In this document: positions 35,155 to 43,104 of the stretch, one piece after another
How the letters are laid out: every line of letters starts with the position of its first letter
Position numbering within the stretch: position 1 is the first letter of the stretch
Assembly (NCBI GenBank): GCA_943788195.1
Contig: CALSPH010000001.1
Coordinates: 123,673 to 187,672 of the forward strand
DNA: 64,000 bases
Reading direction: 5' to 3'
Source of the DNA: an uncultured Bacteroidia bacterium
Lineage (GTDB): Bacteria > Bacteroidota > Bacteroidia > NS11-12g > UBA955
The notes under the pieces: generated by a model
Seen by the model: only the letters and a program-made list of their open reading frames with translations
Database searches by the model: none
What the model was told of the DNA's origin: nothing
Made by a program: the position numbers and the translations under genes

Positions 35155-36378
35155 ATGAGTGCATCAAGTTTAAACGTAGAAGAATTAAAAGCCGCCCATC
35201 AAGGTAAAGACCGATTTGAAATGCCCGATTTTTATGGTATCGATGATCTCCTTTCTGAAGAACATATTTTAATCCGAAATAGTGTTCGCGATTGGGTAAA
35301 AAGAGAACTAAGCCCAGTAATCGAGAATTATGCTCAAGAAGCCGCATTTCCGCACCACCTAATTAAGGGGCTTGCAGAAATTGGCGCATTTGGACCTCAA
35401 CTTCCGGTAGAATATGGATGTGGAGGGCTTGACTACACTGCTTATGGTCTTATTATGCAAGAAATTGAACGAGGCGATTCTGGGATTCGATCCACCGCAT
35501 CTGTTCAAGGTAGTTTAGTAATGTATCCGATTTTTAAGTTTGGAACTGAAGAACAAAAACGCAAATTTCTTCCAAAATTAGCCAGTGGTGAAATGATGGG
35601 TTGTTTTGGTTTAACAGAACCCGATCATGGATCTAACCCTGCAGGAATGACCACACACTTTGTTGAAGACGGAGATGATGTGATTCTGAATGGAGCTAAG
35701 ATGTGGATTAGCAATGCTCCTTTTGCAGATGTTGCTGTTGTTTGGGCAAAAAATGAAGAAGGCAAGATTAAAGGAATCATAGTTGAGCGTGGAATGGAAG
35801 GATTTACCACACCTGAAACCCATAATAAATGGAGTTTACGCGCAAGCGCTACAGGCGAATTGGTTTTCGATAATGTGCGTGTACCGAAAAGTAATATTTT
35901 TCCAGAAGTATCTGGTCTAAAAGGCCCGTTAACCTGTTTAAATTCTGCACGATATGGAATAAGTTGGGGCGCTCTAGGTGCTGCAATGGACTGCTACGAT
36001 ACTGCATTGTGCTACTCGAAACAAAGGGTTCAGTTTGGACGTCCAATAGCTGGATTTCAACTGCAACAAAAGAAACTTGCCGAAATGGTTACTGAAATAA
36101 CAAAGGCGCAGTTATTGGTTTGGCGTTTAGGTAATTTAATGAATGAAGGTAAAGCGACTCCTGCGCAAATATCAATGGCCAAAAGGAACAACGTAGAAAT
36201 TGCATTGAATATAGCCCGTGAAGCAAGACAAATGTTAGGCGGCATGGGCATAACAGGTGAGTTTCCTATCATGCGTCACATGGCTAATTTAGAATCTGTA
36301 GTAACGTATGAAGGCACACATGATATTCACCTACTTATTTTAGGTCATGAAGTAACCGGTGAAAATGCATTCTTTTAA
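35155..36378 (+). CDS. Glutaryl-CoA dehydrogenase-like acyl-CoA dehydrogenase
   Basis: FAD enzyme that oxidises an acyl-CoA thioester. The acyl-CoA dehydrogenase fold is clear: N-terminal helical domain, beta domain with MMGCFGLTEPDHGSNP and KMWISNAPFADVAVVWAK, and the C-terminal helical domain with ARQMLGGMGITGEF. The catalytic base Glu is in VTYEGTHDIHLLILG (~residue 385). The C-terminal YEGTHDIHxLILG is characteristic of glutaryl-CoA dehydrogenases of lysine/tryptophan breakdown. Length 407 fits. A TAAATTTG box at 35134-35141 lies 13 nt before the ATG. An unknown secreted protein follows with no spacer. Confidence 0.9.
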   Translation: MSASSLNVEELKAAHQGKDRFEMPDFYGIDDLLSEEHILIRNSVRDWVKRELSPVIENYAQEAAFPHHLIKGLAEIGAFGPQLPVEYGCGGLDYTAYGLIMQEIERGDSGIRSTASVQGSLVMYPIFKFGTEEQKRKFLPKLASGEMMGCFGLTEPDHGSNPAGMTTHFVEDGDDVILNGAKMWISNAPFADVAVVWAKNEEGKIKGIIVERGMEGFTTPETHNKWSLRASATGELVFDNVRVPKSNIFPEVSGLKGPLTCLNSARYGISWGALGAAMDCYDTALCYSKQRVQFGRPIAGFQLQQKKLAEMVTEITKAQLLVWRLGNLMNEGKATPAQISMAKRNNVEIALNIAREARQMLGGMGITGEFPIMRHMANLESVVTYEGTHDIHLLILGHEVTGENAFF

Positions 36379-37488
36379 ATGATTCGTAAGGCTCTATTAT
36401 TCATTGTTCTTTCACTTGTCAGCTTAAGTCAAGTTAAGGCAGTCTATGTTGACAAACCTGTACTAAGCCATGTCCGTATAAGTGGCCAACATGATACTTT
36501 TGGCTTCAATTTGGCCATGCATCTCCCAGACTTTATTTATGAACAAGTAAAGGCAGGCCAACTGACGCTTTGGGCCTCTCCCAAAAAAATAACCAGATTA
36601 AATTTTTCAGCACTTCAAGAGATTGAACGAAGCAGTAACACTAAATTTAAAAACTGTTCCGATGTGTTTCTTCATGAATTTTGGGATTGCAGTAAACGTA
36701 AACTCAGCTTTGTAATAGCTGGATTCTCATTTATGTATAACAGTGGTGAAGTGCGCAAACCTTACGGATTTATTGATGCCCAGGAAGCCTTCCGTTTATT
36801 AGCAAGCAACTTGATCCCTTGCAATCCAAACGCACCAGCAGATTTAACCTATTGGGAAGCCATCAACAGTAAACGCTTTAATTTTACCATTGTGCAATAC
36901 GGCAGGAAGCAGTTTGCATCCAAACCAATGGAGTCTGTTGAACTTAAGAATAAAATATTTGATGGTAAACGTAAAATGGATCCCAAAATTCCATGGCCAA
37001 ACTCAAAACTGATCATCTATGAGTTGGAAGACGATTACTTAATTGACCATGATTATTCTCAATACCTCAAGAAAGGACTGGAGAAATATTTTAATAAAAA
37101 CCGTTCTTTAATTCAATCACACGACCCTGGGAACTTTTATGACTCTGGAGATTATAAAGGCTATTTTCAGGTGACTGGTCTGCAAATTCACGAAACGTGG
37201 AGCAAAAGAGGTCCTTTATTTTTGTCTTATGTAGATAGCATGGTGGTATACATCAATAATAAAAAGATGATGGCCTTTACAGTTGAAGAAATACGCAACT
37301 TCAACATGAAGATTCGTTTCAAATCGGTCATCGATATTTTAAAAGAAAAATCATTTAAGCTCAATATAATTTCCATTAACAATGTTTTAATCGATCCTAA
37401 AAACCAAGCGCTTTATAAAAAAGGATTGGAAGAATATAAATGGACTCAAATAACAGAATATGTCAAATACGAATCAACAAAAGACTGA
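36379..37488 (+). CDS. Secreted protein of unknown function
   Basis: A 369-residue protein with a signal peptide (ALLFIVLSLVSLSQVKA). I do not recognise the family. The mature part alternates strands and helices and contains aromatic-rich stretches (SDVFLHEFWDCSKRKLSFVI, SGDYKGYFQVTGLQIHETW). Two Cys in NCSD...WDCS and another in IPCNPN could form disulfides. The ATG follows the dehydrogenase stop directly and its 3' end overlaps the phosphohexomutase start by 29 bp, so it is likely co-transcribed with both. A cell-envelope role is likely from the signal peptide; nothing further can be said. Confidence 0.55.
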   Translation: MIRKALLFIVLSLVSLSQVKAVYVDKPVLSHVRISGQHDTFGFNLAMHLPDFIYEQVKAGQLTLWASPKKITRLNFSALQEIERSSNTKFKNCSDVFLHEFWDCSKRKLSFVIAGFSFMYNSGEVRKPYGFIDAQEAFRLLASNLIPCNPNAPADLTYWEAINSKRFNFTIVQYGRKQFASKPMESVELKNKIFDGKRKMDPKIPWPNSKLIIYELEDDYLIDHDYSQYLKKGLEKYFNKNRSLIQSHDPGNFYDSGDYKGYFQVTGLQIHETWSKRGPLFLSYVDSMVVYINNKKMMAFTVEEIRNFNMKIRFKSVIDILKEKSFKLNIISINNVLIDPKNQALYKKGLEEYKWTQITEYVKYESTKD

Positions 37489-38866
37489 TTACCAGATTAA
37501 GTTCGGTACAGATGGATGGAGAGAAATCATTGCAGAAAACTATACCGTTGAGAATGTAAAGCGGGTAGCTGCTGCAACAGCAAAATGGCTCATTGCTCAG
37601 AAAATAATTGAGCCTAAAGTGGTGATTGGGTTTGACTGCCGTTTTGGAGGAAACATGTTTGCAAAAGCGAGCGCAGAAGTATTCAACAGTTATGGGATTC
37701 GCGTTTTTTTGAGTGAAACGTTTGTAAGCACTCCAATGGTTTCTTTATTTACGAAGCACATCGGTGCAGATTTAGGAATCGTTATTACTGCAAGTCATAA
37801 TCCACCTGCTTACAATGGATTTAAAATTAAAGGCTCTTTTGGTGGACCTGCTTTCCCTAAGGATATTGGAGAAATACAAGATTTAATCAATGATGACACG
37901 CAGGGTACCGGGTCAGCTAACACAGAAAACGCAGCCATTGAGGAACTCTATCTAAACACAGTAAGAAAAGAATTTGATATCGAAGCCATTTCGAAATTAG
38001 AATTTGCCTATGATGCCATGTATGGTGCTGGACAAAATGTTATCCGAAAGCTCTTTCCTAAAGCACACTTGCTCCATTGTACGTATAATCCTAGTTTTGA
38101 AGGCAGAGCTCCTGAACCAATTGCTAAAAATCTTCCTGAGCTGGCTTCGCTCATCAAAAACAGCGATCATATTAGCAGTGGACTTGCAACCGATGGGGAT
38201 GCAGACCGCATAGGGTTTTTTAATGAAAAAGGTGAATTTGTAGACTCGCATCACCTGATTCTTTTGCTAACTAAATATCTGGTTGAACATAAAAAATTAA
38301 CCGGTTCTATTGTTAAAAGCTTTAGTGTTTCTAACAAAATTGAAAAAATGTGCCAGCATTATGAGCTGGAAAGTTTAACGACAAAAATTGGGTTCAAATA
38401 CATTTGCGAACACATGGTGAATGGAGATGTTTTGGTGGGTGCCGAAGAAAGTGGTGGAATTGCTATAAAAGGACACATTCCTGAACGCGATGGAATTTGG
38501 ATGGCCTTAGTTATTTGGGAGTTCATGGCTAAAACGGGAAAAACGGTGAGTGAATTGGTGAATGATGTGTATGATATCACCGGCTCTTTCGCGGTTGAAC
38601 GCTATGACTTACATGTTTCTGAAGATGCCAAAGCACGTGTCATTGAACATTGTAAAACCAAGCCAGTTGAACAAATTGGCCATTATCAAATCACTCAAAA
38701 AGAAGATACCGATGGGTATAAGTTCCATACTTCCAAAGGTGAATGGGTAATGATTCGACCAAGTGGCACAGAACCCGTTTTACGCGTTTATGCAGAAGCA
38801 GCCAATCAAGAGGCTTCATTTGCATTACTGGATGCCACTTGCGCTTATTTTGATATTAAAAAGTAA
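37460..38866 (+). CDS. Phosphoglucomutase/phosphomannomutase family protein
   Basis: Alpha-D-phosphohexomutase interconverting hexose 6-phosphate and 1-phosphate. Four domains are visible by their motifs: catalytic phosphoserine loop TASHNPPAYNGFKIKG (~residue 110), metal-binding loop DGDADRIGF (~245), sugar-binding GAEESGGI, and phosphate-binding RPSGTEPVLRVY near the C-terminus. Length 468 is typical. It may supply glucose-1-phosphate or mannose-1-phosphate for NDP-sugars such as the GDP-mannose used by Gmd at 48-49 kb; specificity cannot be read from sequence. Its 3' end overlaps the DUF2279 gene start. Confidence 0.92.
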   Translation: MSNTNQQKTDYQIKFGTDGWREIIAENYTVENVKRVAAATAKWLIAQKIIEPKVVIGFDCRFGGNMFAKASAEVFNSYGIRVFLSETFVSTPMVSLFTKHIGADLGIVITASHNPPAYNGFKIKGSFGGPAFPKDIGEIQDLINDDTQGTGSANTENAAIEELYLNTVRKEFDIEAISKLEFAYDAMYGAGQNVIRKLFPKAHLLHCTYNPSFEGRAPEPIAKNLPELASLIKNSDHISSGLATDGDADRIGFFNEKGEFVDSHHLILLLTKYLVEHKKLTGSIVKSFSVSNKIEKMCQHYELESLTTKIGFKYICEHMVNGDVLVGAEESGGIAIKGHIPERDGIWMALVIWEFMAKTGKTVSELVNDVYDITGSFAVERYDLHVSEDAKARVIEHCKTKPVEQIGHYQITQKEDTDGYKFHTSKGEWVMIRPSGTEPVLRVYAEAANQEASFALLDATCAYFDIKK

Positions 38867-39764
38867 CATATTCCTTTTCTTAAGTGCAGTACTAAGCATT
38901 AATGGATATGCTGATGTAGACAGCAGTAAATTTACGAAAGGGCAAAAAGCATATGTTATCACAGCAAGTTCTGGACTTGTATTGGGACATGCCGGTTTAT
39001 ACCAATTATGGTATAAAGACTACCCACAAAGTTCTTTTCATTTCATTAATGACAACCAGCAATGGTTACAAATGGACAAATATGGTCATGGGTTTAGTGC
39101 ATATACACTGAGTGAAACTGGATATGCCACATGTAAAAGCTTGGGGTTTAGTGAAAAGCGATCCTTGATCTATGGCGGATTATTGGGCCTGGTTTTTCAA
39201 ACGCCAATAGAAGTATTTGATGGCTTTTCTAAAGAATGGGGTGCATCAGCGGGTGATTTAATTGCCAATACGGCTGGTTGGGGCTTATTTTTTGTCCAGC
39301 AAAAACGTTGGAACCAACAAATTGTGCGCTTGAAATGGTCTTATGCCCATTCAGGCTTTGCGCATTTACGGCCCAATGTTTTGGGGAATAATTGGAATGA
39401 GCGACTGTTGAAAGACTACAATGGACAAACGTATTGGTTAAGCACAAATTTGCATAGCCTATTTCCTAAAACGAAGATTCCGAGGTATTTAAACATCGCA
39501 TTGGGTTTTGGAGCTGAAGGAATGATTGGGGGAACTTCCAACTTAATTATGGATAAGAATACTGGGCTTATCCAATACGATTATCGCAACATACCACGCT
39601 ACCGTACTTATGATGTTTCGCTTGATTTGGATCTGAGCAAAATAAAAACCCAAAGTAAATTCCTTAAAGGTGCTTTCCGATATTTCAATTGGATCAAGAT
39701 TCCATTTCCTTCTTTACAATATAGTCAACCCAAGGGCTTGCGATTCACGGGGATTGGGTATTAA
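38832..39764 (+). CDS. DUF2279 envelope protein whose 3' end is an integration site
   Basis: Predicted periplasmic or outer-membrane protein of the DUF2279 family: a hydrophobic N-terminus (LILKSNIFLFLSAVLSINGYA), then GQKAYVITASSGLVLGHAGLY, WLQMDKYGHGFSAYTLSE and EWGASAGDLIANTAGWGLF. The ATG at 38832 (overlapping the mutase) or a TTG ~7 codons later are better starts than the listed ATG at 38763. The last 20 codons after the shared 46-bp repeat differ from a second, non-coding copy at 41771-41832; this gene's current ending (PFPSLQYSQPKGLRFTGIGY) was probably brought in by the inserted element. Function unknown. Confidence 0.75.
   Translation: MPLALILILKSNIFLFLSAVLSINGYADVDSSKFTKGQKAYVITASSGLVLGHAGLYQLWYKDYPQSSFHFINDNQQWLQMDKYGHGFSAYTLSETGYATCKSLGFSEKRSLIYGGLLGLVFQTPIEVFDGFSKEWGASAGDLIANTAGWGLFFVQQKRWNQQIVRLKWSYAHSGFAHLRPNVLGNNWNERLLKDYNGQTYWLSTNLHSLFPKTKIPRYLNIALGFGAEGMIGGTSNLIMDKNTGLIQYDYRNIPRYRTYDVSLDLDLSKIKTQSKFLKGAFRYFNWIKIPFPSLQYSQPKGLRFTGIGY
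39657..39702. repeat. Left 46-bp direct repeat (putative attL core)
   Basis: Identical over 46 bases to 41725-41770. It begins AAATTCCTTAAAGG and ends GGATCAAGATTC and encodes KFLKGAFRYFNWIKI of the DUF2279 protein. Four bases further left (AAGT versus AAGC) differ at one position, and then similarity ends on the right-hand copy's side. Confidence 0.92.
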
Positions 39765-39802
39765 TCAATTAAGTTTAGAGGTTTTTCTTTCTTGAGCGCA
39801 CA

Positions 39803-40000
39803 ATGAGGATTTCATTATATGAAAAAGGAATCCGCTTGCGTAGTAGTCAAGTTTTATTAGGGCACGGTAGTAGTAAAACTACAGAGATTTATACCCATAT
39901 CAGCAACACACACATTCTAAACACACCCAGCCCAGTGGAATACTTGCCTTCACTAACTATATTTGAAGAAAGCCATAAGGAATATAAACACCACGTCTAA
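39803..40000 (+). pseudogene. Tyrosine recombinase (integrase) C-terminal remnant
   Basis: The 65-residue frame encodes only the C-terminal catalytic end of a phage-integrase/XerD-type recombinase: EKGIRLRSSQVLLGHGSSKTTEIYTHIS, with the conserved His of LLGH and the nucleophile Tyr of IYTH. The preceding ~200-300 residues, including the catalytic Arg and HxxR motifs, are missing, and upstream sequence contains no in-frame remainder. It lies 39 bp after the DUF2279 stop, just inside the left repeat. The tail after the Tyr is short and ends HKEYKHHV. I read it as a decayed integrase of the element rather than a functional gene. Confidence 0.75.
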
Positions 40001-40237
40001 TTTTTTGAGGCATGGAGTTTATTCTAATGTTGTAAAACATATTGAATGAAACACATTATTGTAGTCATATTCCCACACCTGATTAGCACGTAGTCAAAGC
40101 CCCATGCTATAAAAGTGTTGTTTTAAAACAGAACTTAGAAAGTATTGACTTTTGAAGAAGATAGTTTAAAACAATAAGTACACATATTACTAAAACACAA
40201 AACTAGATTAGTTATTAAAATAAAATGAGATTTAAAT

Positions 40238-41560
40238 ATGAATAAAAACAAAGGTATACCGGTAGTAGAAAAAGAAATGTTAATTCCATTTATTCTAGTA
40301 ACCTCGTTGTTTGCCTTATGGGGTTTTGCTAATGCAGTTACTGACCCCATGGTTCAAGCGTTTAAAAAAGTATTAGAATTATCAAATTCTGAAGCAGCAT
40401 GGGTTCAAATGGCATTTTATGGTGGTTATTTTTGTATGGCATTACCTGCAGCCATATTTATGCGCAAGTATTCTTATAAAGTAGGAATTCTAATTGGGTT
40501 AGGTCTTTATGCTACCGGAGCTTTATTATTTTACCCTGCAGCTACCACCGGAGAGTTTTGGTTCTTTTGCTTGGGATTATATATCCTAACTTTCGGGCTG
40601 GCTTTTCTTGAAACGGCAGCAAATCCATATGCTTTAACAATGGGAAACAAAGAAACAGCTACCCAACGTTTAAACTTAGCTCAAGCCTTTAATCCAGTAG
40701 GTTTAATAGTTGGCTTGTTCATAGCTCAGCAATTTGTTTTAAAAAATTTAAAATCAGATGACGTGGAAAACTTCAGGGCTCTAGATGAAGCTTCTAAAGT
40801 ATTAATTCGAACTTCAGATTTAATGGTTATTCGTAATCCTTATGTAATTTTAGGCTTAATTTTAATAGTAGTTTTTGTGGTTTTTCTTGTTAGTAAAATG
40901 CCACAAGGTAAAGATGAAGGGGGTATGCCCAAGATTGGAGAGTCGTTTGCAATTTTGAGCAAAAACAAAAAATATGTACTCGGTGTATTGGCACAAATTT
41001 TTCACACAGGTTGTCTTATTATGTGCTGGACATACATCTACCAGTATGCAGAAGCTATTGGAATAGATAATGTTACAGCAGGGTATTACCAGATGACAGC
41101 TTTTATTTTATTTACAATTGGCCGCGCGGTTGGAACGTATTTATTGAGATTTATTAGCTCCGGTAAACTATTGATGTACTTCGCCATATTAGGAATAATT
41201 TTCACAACAGGAGCTATTTTTATTCATGGAACTATTGGTTTATATAGTTTAGTAGGGATTTCTTTCAGCATGTCGTTAATGTTTCCAACAATTTATGGTA
41301 TGGCACTTGGTGATTTAACAGAAGAACAATCCAAGTTGGGATCAGCGGGGTTAATAATGTCTATAGTAGGAGGTGCGTTAATGCCAAAATTACAAGCACT
41401 CATTATCGATATTGGAGGCAATGGTGTTGATGACATTATTATTTTTGGCGTTCCAGAAATCAATTTTTCATTTATATTACCAATGATATGTTTTACTTAC
41501 ATAGGATGGTATGGACTAAGAGGTTATAAAAAACATGAACTTATTACAACTCTGAAATAA
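40238..41560 (+). CDS. FucP-type L-fucose/sugar:H+ symporter (MFS)
   Basis: A 440-residue, 12-TM inner-membrane transporter of the FHS subfamily of MFS. Diagnostic segments are FALWGFANAVTDPMVQAFKK, WVQMAFYGGYFCMALPAAI, FLETAANPYALTMGNKETA and QRLNLAQAFNPVG. These match the L-fucose permease FucP; related members carry glucose, galactose or N-acetylglucosamine, so fucose is not certain. It is the only intact gene between the 46-bp repeats and is thus the likely cargo. The DNA appears more AT-rich than its neighbours by eye. No fucose catabolic gene is adjacent; gmd-fcl (GDP-fucose synthesis from GDP-mannose) lies 6 kb away and does not need fucose import. Confidence 0.88.
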   Translation: MNKNKGIPVVEKEMLIPFILVTSLFALWGFANAVTDPMVQAFKKVLELSNSEAAWVQMAFYGGYFCMALPAAIFMRKYSYKVGILIGLGLYATGALLFYPAATTGEFWFFCLGLYILTFGLAFLETAANPYALTMGNKETATQRLNLAQAFNPVGLIVGLFIAQQFVLKNLKSDDVENFRALDEASKVLIRTSDLMVIRNPYVILGLILIVVFVVFLVSKMPQGKDEGGMPKIGESFAILSKNKKYVLGVLAQIFHTGCLIMCWTYIYQYAEAIGIDNVTAGYYQMTAFILFTIGRAVGTYLLRFISSGKLLMYFAILGIIFTTGAIFIHGTIGLYSLVGISFSMSLMFPTIYGMALGDLTEEQSKLGSAGLIMSIVGGALMPKLQALIIDIGGNGVDDIIIFGVPEINFSFILPMICFTYIGWYGLRGYKKHELITTLK

Positions 41561-42035
41561 AGTAGCAATAACTTTTATGAGATATTAAAAAAACGTTTTA
41601 CTACACCATGTAACAAACCAAAGCTGGAATAGTGATAAAACTGATGCGTTTCCTCCCTTAGTTAAAGTGTCAATCCTTTGGATCGACTAGCACTCAGGCA
41701 TAAAGTTGCAAGCCAACCCTAAGCAAATTCCTTAAAGGTGCTTTCCGATATTTCAATTGGATCAAGATTCTCTTTTCTTCATTGCAATACAGTGAACCGA
41801 ATGGATTCTATTTTAGAGGTATCGGGTACTGAGCATAATTTTGGTGTCGCATTTATAAAAAAGACAATAACACAACCTTTAAAACACATCAAACTCATAA
41901 TAACAATCGTTTTTCCAATCAGAAATTCGATTATTCCCGTAAATTTGAAGAATCAGCAAAAGAAATATAATAGGAATGTCTAAGCTTTTGGACACTGATT
42001 ATTTTCCCTTTTTATCCTTATACTATTAGCCCCTT
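41561..42035. other. Intergenic region containing the right repeat and orphan DUF2279 ending
   Basis: No supported gene. Positions 41725-41770 repeat the DUF2279 core, and 41771-41832 continue in frame as LFSSLQYSEPNGFYFRGIGY followed by TGA, an orphan C-terminus of the DUF2279 family with no start. The listed ORF 41738-41983 reads a different frame through it and is a shadow. The remaining ~200 bp before the desaturase is AT-rich with no clear signal. Confidence 0.75.
41725..41770. repeat. Right 46-bp direct repeat (putative attR core)
   Basis: Perfect copy of 39657-39702. To its right the sequence stays homologous to the DUF2279 3' end at 41 of 62 positions by eye, without gaps, ending in a stop at the same place. 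To its left there is no similarity, as expected for an element/chromosome boundary. Confidence 0.92.
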
Positions 42036-42770
42036 ATGACAATCCTTTTCTTATTATTAATTCATTGGTACACTTCGCTGTTTTGTCAGACTTTTTTCCA
42101 TCATAGATATTCCGCGCATAAACACTTTACTATGTCAAAAACATGGGAGAAAGTATTCTATGTTTTTTCTTGGATAACGCAAGGGTTTACATCAATTAGT
42201 CCAAATGTCTATGGAAAACTACATCGCATGCATCATGCTTATGCAGATACGGAGAAAGATGTCCATTCACCCAAATACGACAAAAGTTTGATTGCGATGA
42301 TGCTGAGAACTGATAAAATTTTTAAAGGTATACGGCATGGCACTTTCCAGCTTGAAGAACGTTTTTGTAAAAACTTACCCCATTGGGAATTCATGGAAAA
42401 ATATGCCTACAATTGGCCAACTAGAGTCCTATGGGCCATTATCTATATCACTATTTATTATTTTGCGGTTCCTCAAAATTCACTTTGGATGTGGGCACTT
42501 TTGCCCCTACATTTTTTAATGACCCCATTGCAAGGTGCCATTATCAATTGGTTTGCGCATAGAGTTGGCTATAGAACTCATGCCGTTTCAGACACCTCCA
42601 CTAATTTAATGCCTTTAGATATATTCACTATGGGAGAAGGTTATCATAATAACCACCATGCGCATTCGGGCAATGCAAACTTCTCGAACAAATGGTATGA
42701 ATTTGACTTCAGTTATCGCATAATCACACTGTTTAATTGGTTGGGCATTATTCAACTGAATAAAAAATAA
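42036..42770 (+). CDS. Acyl-CoA (delta-9 type) fatty acid desaturase
   Basis: Membrane di-iron enzyme that introduces a double bond into an acyl chain, adjusting membrane fluidity. The three histidine boxes are present: HRYSAH (HxxxxH, ~residue 22), HRMHH (HxxHH, ~65) and HNNHH (~205) within GEGYHNNHHAHSGNANF. TM segments flank the boxes. At 244 residues it is a short member, as in bacterial acyl-CoA desaturases without a cytochrome b5 domain. Monocistronic, next to the right edge of the integrated element. Confidence 0.92.
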   Translation: MTILFLLLIHWYTSLFCQTFFHHRYSAHKHFTMSKTWEKVFYVFSWITQGFTSISPNVYGKLHRMHHAYADTEKDVHSPKYDKSLIAMMLRTDKIFKGIRHGTFQLEERFCKNLPHWEFMEKYAYNWPTRVLWAIIYITIYYFAVPQNSLWMWALLPLHFLMTPLQGAIINWFAHRVGYRTHAVSDTSTNLMPLDIFTMGEGYHNNHHAHSGNANFSNKWYEFDFSYRIITLFNWLGIIQLNKK

Positions 42771-42813
42771 TGCGCACTAAACGTTTGAATTGCGCATAGC
42801 CATTCGTCAATGC

Positions 42814-43074
42814 TTAATCCTGCATGTTAGGGCAAACATAGCCCTCAATCGTTTTTTCAAGTTTTATCCCTTCTACCTTATTCACCACAAATTTTTGAAT
42901 AAAAGTATGCTGCGCAGTATGATTATTCACATCAATTTGTTTGTCATAATGCATTTCTCGGATTACCTTATCATATTCCTGCTCTCCCCAACAATTGGGA
43001 CATAATCCCTCAGGGGTCTTTCCCTTTGTTTCTTCCTTACTTTTTCCGAAAAATTGCATTAATGATTCTAACAT
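42814..43074 (-). CDS. Small conserved CPxCWG protein
   Basis: An 86-residue cytoplasmic protein (start at 43074, MLESLMQFFGK; the ORF track begins three codons earlier). It carries one CPNCWGEQEYD motif, then a central segment NNHTAQHTFIQKFVVNKVEGI and a single late Cys in GYVCPNMQD. The first Cys pair and last Cys look like parts of a metal-binding site. I have seen similar small proteins annotated as hypothetical in Bacteroidota; no function is known to me. It is 21 bp downstream of, and probably separate from, the ZIP transporter on the same strand, so a metal link is possible but unproven. Confidence 0.6.
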   Translation of the reverse strand: MLESLMQFFGKSKEETKGKTPEGLCPNCWGEQEYDKVIREMHYDKQIDVNNHTAQHTFIQKFVVNKVEGIKLEKTIEGYVCPNMQD

Positions 43075-43104
43075 AAAGCGCAATTATACATGATTATTTT
43101 TTAT

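Larger units (their letters stand above)
39657..41770 (+). mobile_element. Degenerate integrative element carrying a FucP-type transporter, inserted in a gene's 3' end
   Basis: Bounded by a perfect 46-bp direct repeat (39657-39702 and 41725-41770). The left copy is inside the 3' end of the DUF2279 gene. The right copy is followed by an orphan, in-frame 62-bp alternative ending of that gene. Inside are a tyrosine-recombinase C-terminal remnant (next to the left repeat, where an integrase gene usually lies) and one cargo gene, a sugar MFS transporter. This is the structure left by site-specific integration into a coding 3' end with restoration of the reading frame. The integrase is truncated, so the element is probably immobile. 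The att interpretation is an inference from the repeat and remnant. Confidence 0.65.

Noticed and set aside
41738-41983. 81-aa ORF near the right repeat
   Set aside because: Reads a different frame across the orphan DUF2279 ending; no signal or composition support.
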